Notes: generated from the letters alone by a model not told the origin. Positions 19,701 to 31,400 are shown, numbered from the stretch's first letter. The stretch: DNA of 64,000 nt from Rhabditoides inermis (GCA_963966185.1 CAWZYM010000401.1:62001-126000), one strand, 5' to 3'. Program-made: numbers and translations.

Positions 19701-22700
19701 AGCCGTACCTGGTATGCCCGGCTCTCCATCCATCGCCTCCATGCCCCTCTCTCCGGGTGGACCGCGCGCGCCAGGAGAACACCGAATACGCAAGCAATCT
19801 GAACACCAATATATAGTAAATATATACTTTATACCTGATCATCATGAATAAAGAGTTGGGTTTCGATCCGATTCAAAATACAATTACAAATCAAAACGTT
19901 ACTTATTCCGTGTATGATAAAGAATCAATTAACGATATCCTCAAAAGACACATTGTTCAAACAAACACCTTGCGATTAAAAATGGAATCCGATAATATAA
20001 CATTACCAAGAATTTATGCTATTCCGAAAATGCATAAAAACCCAATTAAATTCAGATTCATTACCGGTGCATTTAACAGCAGTTTGAAGCCTATTTCTCT
20101 GGAATTGCAATCAATTCTTGTTCATATCAAAAAATCACTGATAACTACTGTAACCTAATAAAACAACGTAACAAAACTAAAATTTACTGGTCGATAAAGA
20201 ATAGTCTAACAACTATAGACACACTTATGAAAATAAGAGATGTGTCATCAAAAGAACTATATTGTGCTGATTTTTCTAGTCTATTCACTAATTTACCACA
20301 TGACATAGTCATGAGTAATATGTTCCAACTTATTGACCTATGTTACAATAACAGCGGAAAAGATAATATAAATGTCGGATATAACAAAACTTACTACTCT
20401 AACGATTACAAACCGAATCAAAGATCATATTCGTCTATAGACGTAAAATACTGGCATTCCACAAGGAAACAACGCTTCTCCGTCTATTGCTGATTTAACA
20501 CTATCCTACATGGAGTTTGCGTATATCAAAAAACACGAACCGTCTTTCAAATTTGGTTTTAATGCATTCAGATACATGGATGATTTGTTAATCGTTCATG
20601 ATCCTCAAACATCTGTTCTCAGTGACATCACTAACAATATTTACCACAACTCTCTCACATTGGAACAAACAAACACCGATTCACAAAATACAATATTTCT
20701 TGATCTGAATATAAATAAAAACGACAGGAGATTCAAAATTGAATTATATAACAAAACCGATGATTATAATTTCGAAGTAGTGCGCTACCCAAATTATAAA
20801 TCAAATATTAAAACATCCATTGGTATTAATACACTACGTGGTGAAGTTATACGAATCTTTAGAACTTGCACCGAAAAATTAACGTTCAAAAACCGTTGCA
20901 AACAACTAGTGGAAACCTTTTCCAAAAATGAATATCCGAAAGCACTGATTGAGAAAGAATTTTCGAAAGTCATAATGCAAAACAGAACCGTTTTATTGAA
21001 ACTTGGTTTGAAACGTATCGACGACGTTCTCGCTATCATTCGCTGATCGGGCGGGAACAGTGGCGTGCGGGGTCAGTCCGCTCCGCCCCCTCATGCCCAC
21101 TTCCTTCCCTCTCTCTCTCATTCCCTTGACCTGACCCGTGCCATACTGACCACTCACGCTCGCAGCCGCTGCATAAATTCACTGTCTACTTTTCTTTCCA
21201 CTCGCTTCGACTATTTCGCCTATATGGATTCTATATTCCCTTCTTCCTCTTCTCTTCTGACAAGTTCTACACTAAACATTTATGTCGTGTTGTTGTACGT
21301 TTGCATGTTATGTGTTTGTCTAGCGGTTCCTACTGATGAGACTCCGCCGCGCTGTCCAATTAAAACAATTCCAGTCTAGAATAGGAGTCGAAACTGGTTT
21401 TGTTCAACTTGTTACTTCGAACTTATCCACACTTTGTTGTTGTCTAATACTATTATTGATATAAGATATAATATATATTGAAGAAATATTAAATATACTG
21501 AAACATGAGGTGTCCTCGCTTTTTTGCGAGCTCTCGGAAACAGAAAAGACAGTTTTTCTATCACATGCAAGTTCGAGAAACAACAGTTATGTGATCCGTG
21601 ACATATTTCACACACAGTTTGAGTTTTTTGAAACACTTTTTCACACTCGTACTCGTTCCGCGAAATTTTTCTACTGTGTACTGTGTTCTGTGTTACATGG
21701 TTCAAATTAGGTACACACTCATACATTCACATTTGTGCTTCCTGCGTTTTTTGCAACCATGAATAAATTGCATTGCAGTTGTAGCGCCAGCTGATTTCCT
21801 CACACACGGCTTCCTTCTCAAATACCTTCCTTCGCACCTGCACACACACACACACACACACTCACTCCCCCACAATCATGCTTGCTGCGATTGTCGAGAT
21901 ACTGTTGCTACTACTGTATGCCATAGCATGTGTCATCTTCACCACAACACTCTACATCATCGTGAAGTGCTCGTCGAAAAGCTTGCGGCACTATCGGTGG
22001 TACATCGTCAATATCATGGTTTGACTTGGTACATTTGACAAAGTGGTTCAGCAATTCGTTCAGATGCCAGCGTTTCTATTCGACACCCATGTGAGCGTAG
22101 TGTTCCGACCCGTCGCTCTCATGAGCCACATGTTCGTGTACTCTGAGGGGCCGGTCGAGTTCACCGACTGTGTGCGCTACCACCTTGTCAGTGAATTCTT
22201 CCGCGAAACATTTCACCAAATTGGTGTATTCATAATTACAGTAAAGCAGTACGTCACAGTAAGATATTGTAGTGTCAGATGTTAAAGCCGGGGACCACGG
22301 TTGTTAGAATATACTTATCTTTATCCGACGTCTCGGCGTTACGCCTTAATCAGGGATGTGGCAATACCTATAATAACAATGTGTGGCTAGATAACAAGAA
22401 ACGAAACAATAGAACTCGACGCGGATGTAACAATAAACATAAGAAACAACATAACCGGGCACAGTAAGAGTGTACGTTTTTGTGTGTGTGTGTTGCAGTA
22501 CGCGACGTGCGTTCTGTGTGCGTACATCTGGGCGGCGTACGTGACGTGTTTCGGCTATCGACTGTGGATGGTCGCTCCGCTGAGGATAATGTGCATGGAG
22601 AAGGTGGGAACGGGTATATGATTGCTGGCGGCAGCGGTACCTGACTTGCACAACCGGCGACCCACCACCAAACTATTTTTTGGTTGCTCATCTAGAACTA

Positions 22701-25700
22701 GGACTGGCATCTTGCTCGATGTGCGCCGAGCAGACTTTTTCGCAAAAAAAATCGCATACTGACATACTTTTTCGCGCGAAAATTTCAGAGAATCGCGAAA
22801 ATTTTCCGTTTTCGCTGCGAAACGAGAGATACCAGAGATTCGCTATGTTTTCGCAAATCCATGTACGAAATTCAACTTTTCTGAATATTGTTCATTATTT
22901 ATAAATGAAAAGACACTTCATACACATCGTGAAAGCTGTATTGCCCGCAATTGTTTGCAGTTAATGCATACTAGTCGTTGCGCACTCGTGCCACCCGATT
23001 CGCGCGAAAAGTTTAGCGAAATTGAAAAAAGGCGTGCGCAAGTGACAAAACAATGTTCTGCCGGGGGCCATGGTAGTCTTCTCTAACTTTCACAACCAAA
23101 CTCTGTTTTGGTTGCTCAGCTAGACCGGGTCCGTTTTTGCGGTTCTGTACACCCTTCAAACCAAACTCTTGGGTGCGCACGTAGCCTTGATCGGCAGTTG
23201 TATACCATGACCACCAGCTCTCAGCGCATCAGCTACCGCACCACGTGCATCTACGCGCTGGTGGCGATGTACTGCGTCTACCTGGTCGCGCCGCTCACCA
23301 TGTTCCGTCTCATCATGCGAGACGAGGACGAAATGCGACTACTCGCCGGGGTACGGTAAGTAGCGGTCAGTCTCTTCAAACGACTTCAAATTACCCTCGA
23401 ACTACTCCCGAATCGCCCCCTTCAAACGACTTCAAACGACATCGGATTACTTGCGATACTACGTGCAATGTCTTCGAATTACTTCGGATATGTTTTTGAA
23501 GAGACTGACCGCGCCTGTACGCACGCGTACATCACTGTCGTTTCTTCAGAACATTTCCGCGCTGCGCCCCTACACTCAACGCTCGCTGGTCTACATACCG
23601 AAGGGCGACTTCGAGACCGCGACGCTATTGTCGATTTTCGGTCTGCTCGCTACGCTGACACTTGTCTCAACGTTGGTGTTGCTGTTCATCATATTGTACA
23701 CGCTAAAGTCGGATAAAGTGTCAGAGAGGACAAAGAGCATGCATCGCAGCCTCACCATACAACTCGTCATACAGGTGAGAAGTGCTTCTTGTGCTTTTTC
23801 ATAGCATCATAGACCTCCAGACCATCATTCCGGCCACCTTCTTTCTGCTACCCAAGTACGTGGTGGCGTTGAACATTGGCGTGGTGCATTCGGAGGGCGG
23901 TAGGTAGAGTTGCGGTCAGTCTCTGTGAAACACTCCCGAAACACTCCCGAACACTCTCGGAATCCCTTGCGATCCCTCCGAAACACTTCAGAATTGATTT
24001 CGAAGAGACTGACCGCACCTTAAGATATTTGAGATTCGATTCATCGTAGATGTATCATCCAGACCTGCCGTTCCGACTGTGCATCCTCATCATCTGCATG
24101 CACTGCCCCTCGCACTGTCTCTCCGTCATACTACTACATCATCAGTACAGGTGCAATTTGAAAGAAATCCAAGTTCTCTAAGTTCGAAATCTGAAAATCT
24201 AAGTTCTAAGTAAGTTCTTATCAGGAAGCGTCTCTGCATCATTCTGCGCATTCACCGCCCGCCCGCGTCTGTCACCCCGACAATGGCGGCCGCCGCGTTT
24301 TCGGTGGCCTTCACTCTCAGGTAGTATCACGTCATAGCGAAAATGAAAGACATTCTATGCTTGCAATGAGTCGTGCGCGGTGGGGTGGATCAGAGGAAGG
24401 CGGAGAGTCAGCTCTCGGCTATGGCGCGAAAAACAAGAGAGGCAGACGGTTATGGCACCGTATTGCAAGCGAGGTAGATCGAAAACTATCGCTCTGGCGC
24501 AGGCTATACAACATCTCGCCGCAGAGAAAATTTCACAAATAAGCGCTCTTCTTGAGCCCTTGAGTGTTGTAAAATATTAAATGCTACGAAGTGTTAATAA
24601 GGTTTATGAATGATGATATAAAACAAATCTCAGGGCCCGCCGAGTCGATCGCGAGTTGGTCGACGACCGACCGCAGCTCACGATTGCTATTCCATAAATG
24701 GTTATATATGATAGTTCCTATACATGACAGGTTCTTCGACCCCTCCGCAGAGTAATCTCTTGCATCGGGAGGATACCTTCACCTTTTTTCACTGTTGGTT
24801 TTGCGTTTATCGGTTATATACTCATGGAGAGTGACAATGATTTAGCCAAATCTTATATGACATTATTATCGTATGAGACTGTCCGAACAATCCAGTCGGG
24901 TGGTAGGAGCCGAAACTGGGTTGTTCACCATCTCTTTCTTATCACACTTTCACTTTCTCTATTATCACCACTCACCGCACACTCCCTCGTAGTCCTCCTG
25001 CCGGCGGTAGTGCGGACGCTCGCGATACTCGCTCATGTGGCCTGAAAATTGAAAATTGTGTCGTTCATGTCGCCTGAAAATTGAAAATTGTGCCGCTCGT
25101 GAGGGGCGCGCTGCAGTCTCGCCTTGCGGTGCGTGGACTTGGATTGCTCGACACATCGGCCGACCAAACCATACCCACTATCCTCATTCAGTGCTTGACT
25201 GTTTTATGAATAAACTATTACTATTAATTAATTTTAAAAATTATCACACCGTCTCTGTGAGAATCGGACATGGTGGTAACTAGGAGATATATCGCGTACA
25301 GGGGTTATCGAAGATCCTCTATGTACAAGATGTGCATGGTCGTAAATTTGGTCCATTAAGGGACTACTATGTATGTACCTCAAATAAGTCGTTTTCGGTC
25401 AAAACACTTCAAATAAGGGCTTTTTGAAAATGTCGTCAGATTTTAAGAACTTTTCATATAGAATGTTTTTCAAGAAGATCAGTTATGAAAATTTTATAAC
25501 CAAGAAAACGAAAAATTTGCATGTTCCTGGCCAGAGTAGCAAGAATAATCAGCACCGTTTGAAAGAGCGTGTTTTGTTTAGTCTACATAATTTGTAGAGG
25601 ATCTTGTTTCATTTTTTGCAACTTGTAGAGGATCTTTGATAACCTCTGTATGCGGCGATATAGCTCCTAGTACCAAACCAGATCCCCAAAAAGTGTTCGA

Positions 25701-26176
25701 TTATTACAGAGACGGTGTGATATAAACGTTTTTAATCGTTATAAGTTTTAATTCAAGCAATTAAAGCAGAGTCGAATGTGTTTCCGACAAAAAAACACAC
25801 AGATTTACCCCCATAAGTAGCTGATTGTTTACACCACTTAGCCTAGGGCCAGCTCCATACTTGGCATACCCTGTCCGCTATATTCACATATTCGTGTATG
25901 TTATGTCACGGCAGATAAACATTAATTACATTCACGGTTTCACTCACTCCTTCTGGATTGCGTGACGTACTCCCTCTTGTGTCGGGATGCGTTGAGCACA
26001 GCGTGGCTGGCATCGATAGACGCGCGCCACTCCGAGGAAGTCTGCTCGTAAGCCGAACGAAACTCGCGCATGTCTTGCAGGAACGACGCATAGACAGCGA
26101 GCGCGAACAGAATGGATAGGGACGAGACGAGTGACGCGGCCGCGCTGAGACGCCGCACCACTGCGTCCTCCTTCAT
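17279..26176 (-). CDS. Nematode cuticle collagen with long acidic/proline C-terminus
   Basis: Secreted structural collagen of the nematode exoskeleton, made as a type II membrane precursor and released by furin-like cleavage. Eleven exons: 26176-25948, 25041-24976, 19798-19709, 19546-19457, 19357-19290, 19074-19015, 18895-18688, 18338-18267, 18186-18038, 17701-17577, 17339-17279; 405 residues in one frame. The N-terminus has a hydrophobic anchor ([18 protein letters not shown]) and a basic cleavage site (SRHKR). Gly-X-Y blocks are interrupted and bounded by Cys motifs: [26 protein letters not shown] and [12 protein letters not shown]. The C-terminal third is unusual: a non-collagenous acidic Thr/Pro/Glu tail with two YPTPP motifs ([10 protein letters not shown] and [12 protein letters not shown]). 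The 5.2-kb intron between exons 2 and 3 contains a Penelope-like element and an entire opposite-strand receptor gene. The ATG at 26176 lies 226 bp after the DHFR stop on the same strand. Confidence 0.93.
17345..17527. mobile_element. GCGGTCAGTCTC MITE, copy 2, filling a collagen intron
   Basis: Runs from GGTGTGGTCAGTCTCTTCGAA to CAGACTGACCGCTACTTAAG inside the collagen intron 17340-17576. The element starts five bases from the exon edge, so its end is next to the 3' splice site of the last collagen exon. Its interior has TTCGAAACRCC-like repeats. Confidence 0.8.
19092..19258 (-). repeat. 150-bp GC-rich dispersed repeat, copy C, filling a collagen intron
   Basis: Reverse-orientation copy (GTTTGCGCCAGAGCGTTAG to AACTTATCGAGAGAATAG). 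It takes up most of the 215-bp collagen intron 19075-19289. Confidence 0.85.
19844..21410 (+). mobile_element. Degenerate Penelope-like reverse transcriptase element
   Basis: Three adjacent frames (19844-20158, 20227-20493, 20510-21046) encode successive pieces of one Penelope-like reverse transcriptase. They are broken by frameshifts near 20155 and 20495, so this copy is dead. Recognisable blocks are [19 protein letters not shown] (fingers), [14 protein letters not shown] (motif A region), [10 protein letters not shown] (motif C) and NTIFLDLNI (downstream motif). No GIY-YIG endonuclease was recognised. The 3' end carries a hammerhead-like sequence at 21325-21410. The element lies in the collagen intron on the opposite strand, about 470 bp before the receptor gene. 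Confidence 0.8.
21325..21410 (+). ncRNA. Hammerhead-ribozyme-like terminus of the Penelope-like element
   Basis: The core box CTGATGAG (21333-21340) and GAAAC (21390-21394) are joined by a complementary helix, GACTCC with GGAGTC. A CCAGTC cleavage-type motif (21371-21376) and a matching CTGG after GAAA are present. Hammerheads are known from the terminal repeats of Penelope-like elements. Related ends occur at 24885-24926 and 59616-59657, where GAACAATCCAG pairs with CTGGGTTGTTC. The strand order here overlaps two helices, so activity is not assured. Confidence 0.5.
21878..24324 (+). CDS. Serpentine (7TM) chemoreceptor-like GPCR nested in collagen intron
   Basis: Eight exons: 21878-22018, 22064-22186, 22499-22603, 23198-23350, 23550-23774, 23821-23899, 24063-24150, 24225-24324, giving 337 residues in one frame. 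Hydrophobic spans include [98 protein letters not shown] and [20 protein letters not shown]. The layout [10 protein letters not shown] after TM1, a Pro-rich TM2 exon (FRPVALM) and a TM6 start after basic [18 protein letters not shown] resembles the nematode Srh/Sri/Str group, which sense chemicals in neurons. I cannot fix the subfamily. Exon 2 start and the exon 6/7 join were chosen to keep phase. Introns 4 and 6 consist largely of MITEs. The whole gene lies inside one intron of the collagen on the opposite strand. Confidence 0.78.
23359..23516. mobile_element. GCGGTCAGTCTC MITE, copy 3, in receptor intron 4
   Basis: Runs from AGCGGTCAGTCTCTTCAAACGA to GAAGAGACTGACCGCGCC and fills about 158 of the 199 bp of the intron 23351-23549. 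The interior repeats AACGACTTCAAA and AACTACTCCCGAATC. Confidence 0.85.
23907..24023. mobile_element. GCGGTCAGTCTC MITE, copy 4, in receptor intron 6
   Basis: Runs from GTTGCGGTCAGTCTCTG to CGAAGAGACTGACCGCACC and fills most of the 163-bp intron 23900-24062. The interior repeats ACACTCCCGAAACACTCC. Confidence 0.85.
24353..24510 (+). repeat. 150-bp GC-rich dispersed repeat, copy D
   Basis: Forward copy (TTCTATGCTTGCAATGAG to CTATCGCTCTGGCGCAGGC) just downstream of the receptor gene, inside the large collagen intron. Confidence 0.85.
24780..24935 (+). mobile_element. Penelope-like element 3' remnant with hammerhead-like end
   Basis: A coding remnant, [13 protein letters not shown], resembles LLIESNTDIAIPIV at about 59311-59350 and LLIESYKNVAIQIL at about 54150-54190. 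It is followed by GAACAATCCAGTC, a short linker, AGGAGCCGAAACTGGGTTGTTC, whose flanks pair over 11 bp. The same terminal sequence occurs at 59616-59657 and, diverged, at 21365-21403. Confidence 0.6.
25031..25095. repeat. 32-bp duplication of the collagen exon 2 acceptor
   Basis: The exon edge and acceptor CATGTGGCCTGAAAATTGAAAATTGTG (in two parts: CATGTGGC, then CTGAAAATTGAAAATTGTG) is repeated 32 bp further as CATGTCGC, CTGAAAATTGAAAATTGTG. Confidence 0.85.
25243..25724. mobile_element. 480-bp fold-back MITE in collagen intron 1
   Basis: The ends are inverted copies: TATCACACCGTCTCTGT on the left, ACAGAGACGGTGTGATA on the right. The pairing continues inward with mismatches: TAACTAGGAGATATATCGC against GCGATATAGCTCCTAGTA, and ATCGAAGATCCTCTATGTAC against GTAGAGGATCTTTGATAAC. 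No open frame is present, so it is non-autonomous. Confidence 0.85.
25860..25925 (+). repeat. Retroposon 3' tail family (ATGTTATGTCACGGCAGATAAAC)
   Basis: The sequence CCGCTATATTCACATATTCG, then TGTATGTTATGTCACGGCAG and ATAAACATTAATTA, recurs in diverged form at 36590-36645 and 53405-53475. Each copy ends in a short ATT-rich tail, suggesting truncated copies of one non-LTR family. Confidence 0.6.
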
Positions 26177-26401
26177 CGTGGTAATGCGTAATATGCGAGA
26201 TGTACGGTGTGTATGTGGCAATACGGCCTCGCCGCTGCTGCCACCCTCTACACAGTAGTCAAGTGGCGCGCGCGCACTCCTATTCCCTTTTCTCCGGCCG
26301 GTTTTGAAACGGCCACAGCACTTCCCCCCGTTTTTTTCTCACGCGTAACCTTTATGCAGTGTGTTTGTAACCGTAATTACTCGACAATTTGGTGGCGAGT
26401 C

Positions 26402-27025
26402 TCATTTTCTCGTGTAGACGTGGCAGCGGAAGGTGTGACCGTTTTCCGTGATCGGCTCGGGCACGCGAGTCTCTTCGAAGAGCGAGAGATCGATCGGAGT
26501 GAGGCGAACGTCGCAGTCAAAACTGCAAGGGGATTGTCGGATTTCTTCCAGACAGAAAGTGCAACCTCGATTCGATCCTGGATATGTAGAGTGATCGAGC
26601 CAGGCCGTTGTTTAGCGCCCACTCGTAGATCTCCCGCCCGCCCACGTTCCAGATTGTTTCAATGCTAGAAAAAACCCATAGAAACTTACAAAATGAGAAA
26701 ATTAAAAAAATCTTTCTCACCGATCCTTGAATTGCGTGGACAGAATCGTGAGTGCTGCTTCCGGCGAGCCGCATAAAATGAGGTGTTCGTCGACTATTGT
26801 CGTGTCGTATCGTCTGCTGACGACGACATTGAGTCTTCCAACGAGCGGCGTCTCGTCGATCTCCTGCCACGTGCGGCGACCCATCACCACCGCGTTGATC
26901 TTGGTCGGGTCCATTGTCGACGTGGACGTCTCGTTGAAGTAGGCGTACTCGCTGGGCAGACTCCACGGCAGCCTCCCGCCCTTGCCGATGCCCCACTCCG
27001 CGTCCACACACATAATCAGATTCAT
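26402..27025 (-). CDS. DHFR: Dihydrofolate reductase
   Basis: Reduces dihydrofolate to tetrahydrofolate with NADPH in the cytosol, supplying one-carbon units for thymidylate and purine synthesis. Three exons (27025-26721, 26664-26566, 26522-26402) give 174 residues, close to the usual 160-190. Motifs: MNLIMCVDAEWGIGKGGRLP with LPWSLPSEYAYFNE (substrate pocket; the conserved acidic residue is Glu), VVMGRRTWQEI, VVVSRR, WNVGGREIYEWAL (NADPH-binding GG) and IESSFDCDVRL near the end. The second intron is 43 bp. A strong acceptor (polypyrimidine, CTAG) lies five bases before the ATG, consistent with spliced-leader addition. It stands between the Clc-like gene (stop 543 bp upstream) and the collagen, all on the minus strand. 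Confidence 0.96.
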
Positions 27026-27062
27026 ACCGGCTAGAAAAAGAAAAAATAATAATGTTTTATTC
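27026..27062 (-). promoter_or_regulatory. Candidate trans-splice acceptor and upstream poly(A) signal before DHFR
   Basis: On the minus strand AATAAA (about 27055-27060) is followed within some 25 bp by TATTTTTTCTTTTTCTAG and then CCGGT before the DHFR ATG. This is the arrangement of a spliced-leader acceptor. The AATAAA could end the preceding Clc-like transcript. Confidence 0.5.
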
Positions 27063-27567
27063 GTGTATCGAGCATATTTCGTATTATTATAACTTATTAG
27101 AATTGTGCTAGGTCACGAATAACGAGGAAGACATTCTCGTAGATGAAAAGTGAAATGGTGGGGCGCGCGAAAACAGGTCAACCAGAGACAGACAGAGAGA
27201 GAGAGTGAGGGAAATGTACGTACAAATCACAACGCAAACACGGAAGGAGACACATATCGCATGTACATTGTACAATCAATAAAACGCTTTGTTGAGAACT
27301 GAGAGCATGGCAGTGAGAGAGCAACAGGAGGGTGTGGAGAGGGCGGCGGCGGGGGGCTCGCGGGGGGCCTCGCGCGGCGCCGTAGTGGCAAGAGGGACCA
27401 CCGGAGGCACGGCGGTAGAGACGCATGACACATTGGCTGCTGGCAAGTCTCTCTCTGCAACCGGTCGCGATAAGACGTTGGCCCCAAGATTAATGGTGTT
27501 CGATCAAAGTGCGATAGCAAGCATCATATGAATACTTGGCAAGGCGTGGGAATGTGACGCACCGTGT

Positions 27568-28455
27568 CTAGCGTCCGTACGTCATGTAGCCGTAGTAGCC
27601 GTTGCCGTATCCGCCCTGGTTGTAGTACGCCGCCGCGCCCGGGTACGCGCCGTAGCCGCCGTACGTGTTGTACCTAGAACACGAGGCGTACGAAACAATA
27701 CGAAACCTCCATTTCTTTCATACAAAGTATGAATCAATAAAATCGGATCACTGACGACTACTCGTTTGTAAAGGTAAAAGAGGACCACTAACCACTATAT
27801 TGCGAGAAATATGAGAAACACTCATTGGTATCCCATCATGGTTCCCTTTTTGATAATACACTGTCCCAACACGTCATTTATGGGCTCGAGGTAGGAGAGA
27901 ACTACTACTTTCAAAGAACATCCGAAACACTCACTGGTAGGGCATCATGGCTCCCTTTTTCATATTTTTTGATACATTGTCCGAATACGTCTGTCATTTA
28001 TAGGTTTGAGGTAGGAGAGGACCACAACTTTGCATCTTTGCAACTATCGAAAACACTCACTGATAGGGCATCATGGCTCCCTTGTCGTAGTAGTTGGGCA
28101 TCATGTACGCCGCGTGCTTCGCCTCGTACGCCTTCTCCTCCTCGTCCTGAAAGAAATACTTATATTTTTGTAATTTGTAAATTTTGTTTTATAAACTACA
28201 GCAGTTCATTGCTCACGGCTTTTCTGGCTATCAGACAACACAAATGTATAGCGAAACCTCTGCGAAGGAAAGACATTTTCAAGGTTTTTACATGTCTATG
28301 ACCGACATGCTACTTTCGACCCTACTGTGCGAAACCGGTGTTCCTTTTTCTCGCCTCAACACTTTCCATTATTTCTAGCCTCTCACCCCCGCGCGGTCGT
28401 ATAGTCATTTAATGGCCGAGCTCATGCATTCCTCTCACTCCCTGTCTGATTTCAC

Positions 28456-28496
<41 letters not shown>

Positions 28497-31400
28497 GCGA
28501 GATCTGTTCTTCTCTCGAATTAGGGCGGTGGCGTTGCGAAGGACACATGGCTCTCCCGCTGGGCAGCGCGAGTGATTGGTGATACGATATCACCCTAACT
28601 ATGCCCTAATCACATTCCAACGATCGATCACCAGCACATATGTCATGAATCTCCCCCCAGGTAGACACTCTCTAATCGCCTCAACACATCTTCCTTCTAT
28701 GGGTAGTAATTGCGCGGAGAAAGAGAGGGGGGGGGGGGGGTTTGAGAAACGATGCGGTCAGGGGTCAAGGCAGAGATGCCGATATCCGATAGATCCCCCC
28801 TCCTCCTCCCTGCCTGACTATCAAGATGGCGCAACACCGCATCACCTCCCGATCGATATGCGTACGATCAATATGGGGTGAGCTGGGGACAGTTCGGAAA
28901 AAAGTTGACACACGAAGAGTTACTAAAGAACTAGAACGTGAGCCTCAAAAGAAAATGCAACAAAGACGCGAAGTTCATGTAGTCTACTGATTTGAATAGT
29001 TCAAACACATTCAAATAGCAAGCGCGGAGAATTGTATTCTAATAAAGGTAGAGGTATCTTTCCGATTCAAGAGATCTGCGGGAGGGGTCGGAGGAGGACT
29101 ATGGAACTACACCACAATTCAGCGATGTACTATTGTGCTCTAATAAAGTGTCTAATAAAATGTGTATCCAATGAACCGTACCTTGATGGCCTTGTACGAG
29201 AGGAGCATGAAGATGGCGGCGAAGAGCAGGAAGCAGATGCCGACCCACGAGACGATGTACGACCAGCCGTAGTTGAAGCGCGTCGTCGACTTGAGCACCT
29301 GCAACACGCGGATTCTTAAGGTGCGGTCAGTCTCTTCGAAAGCCATTCGGGAGTGTTTCGAAGGCATAACAAGACATTCCGAAGTGTTCGGGGAGTGTTC
29401 GGGAGTATTTCGAAGGCGGGAGTGTTCTGGGGGCGATTCGAAAGGCAATTCCAGATTCGGAGGCATTCGGGATTGTTTCGAAGAGACTGACCGCAACTTA
29501 ATTCATGTACGGCTTCTGACTTCTGGATTTGGGTAGCCTGCAAGCGCGTATTCCTACTTCCTATACAGTTCTTGCTTTCTGCGTTTGCGTAACCTGCAAA
29601 CACGCATTCCTACGTACTTCTTGCACAGATTCTGCCTTTTGCATTTGCGTATTTGAGATTTGAGGTGCTTCCTTTTTTCCCCGCCCAATATGGCAAGCAG
29701 CTAGCAACTCGAAGCAACCCTCAATCGCCGTTCTTGCGTTGTTTTCGATGTGAGTCAGCCTTTGACTCTTTCGATCTCGCTCCTTTGATCAGCGCTCACA
29801 GTTCCGCGGAAATCGTAGACACAACCGGAACCCCGAATCCAATTCTCACTCTCTCTCTTTCTCCGCGCTCTCACTTCGCCCTCCTTTCCTCACTCTCCCT
29901 CTCACTCTCCCTCTCTCTCTCAATCTTTCCCTGCGGGGCGCGCGCGCGCCGGCTACCGTTATACCAACCGGTTGTCGTGTGCGTGTGTGTCAATCGCAAG
30001 AGAGGGAATATGCTAATTTCGAGGACGCGCGACTCGCCGATTTCGCCCCCCGGTAAGAAATGGCAGGAAAAAGGAGTGAGGCGCGGAATGGAGTGCGGGG
30101 TCTCGTTTGGTGGAAGGCGGTTCAAGTGGGCTCGCAAAAAGAGTAGAGTGAGCGAGAGAGAGGATGGCGGGATCAATTTGGCGCGCGGCGTCGAACAAAG
30201 AGGAAGAAAGGGCGTACCGGCTCCCAGGCGCGATAGAACGGCGACACCTCGATGACGTAGCGCTCCAGGTAGTTGACGTAGTGCCAGCACGCCATACCGC
30301 CAGCCAGGAACAGCACTGAAACGTATCATGTCGTATTCTGTCGGCGGAAACGTATCGTACGAGTACTTTCCCCCTGTCCCATGACCGTAAAAGTGGGCAG
30401 TGAGAGCGAGACTCGAGTCTCAAGCGAATGCGCGCCCGTCTCTAATATATAATAATCCGCGCGTCTCGACCCTGCGGGTAAACATTCGATCTCCCCTATG
30501 CGACGCTCTCTCTCTCTCTCTCCATCTTCGATTGATCACATGTGAGATTCGCCTCCTCAAAAGGCGCGGCCGCGCTATATTGCGCAACGGGGGAGACACG
30601 GCGGCTGAGCGAAACTCGAGACGCTCTCGCCTTTTTTGCGGCTCTCGTAAAGTGTCATCGAAACATTTGGACACACAGATACATTGCACAAAAAACGGTA
30701 CGTGACGTTATCTCAATGATAAATGGTCAAAATGAACGCGTAAGCAAAAGTGCGCAAAAATCTACATAGCCGGTAAGAACATGTGCATTCTCTGTGTCAA
30801 TTTTGGAGAGAGACCCGCATTAACAAAAGTGAGCACAATTCTACAACGCAGTTCCCGATGTAAATGAGAGAATCGACGCTACCCACCGGCGAAGAGCATG
30901 AACAGGGCAGTGGCGAGGATGAGCTTCTGGCTGCGCCGCCAGCAGCCGCAGATGCCGATCAGAAGGCACAGCACCACGAACGCCACTCCGAACACGTAGA
31001 GGGCGACAGAGGCTGGAAGAGGAAGGGTGAAAGACGGATACGATCAACCACAGCTGGTATTCTGCTTTTGTCCCGTGTAGTAGATAAACAGATGAAAGAC
31101 CGACTCCGACTCGTCTCTGATATGTTGCATCCAGCGATACGAATCAGCCTAGTTAGTACCACTGACAAGCTCTATATATTTGTCACATTTCTACGCATGT
31201 ATTTTAGCCACGGTAGACAACATGTCTGGTACAGTGATAAATAATGGAAGTTTGTGACTGACCCCTGAGGAGATAGAGTCGCTGGATCTGCACAGTGTTG
31301 TAGCCGTCCTGGGTCGGCTCATCGGGGAAGTAGTCAGTGTTGGTCACACACGGCGACCCGAACTTGCTGTAGCTACCGATGTCTGCAATCGTTTGTTTAA

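Noticed and set aside
22346..22691. Minus-strand frames of about 100 codons opposite the receptor gene
   Set aside because: They are shadows of receptor exon 3 and its introns, with no family similarity or splice-compatible partners.
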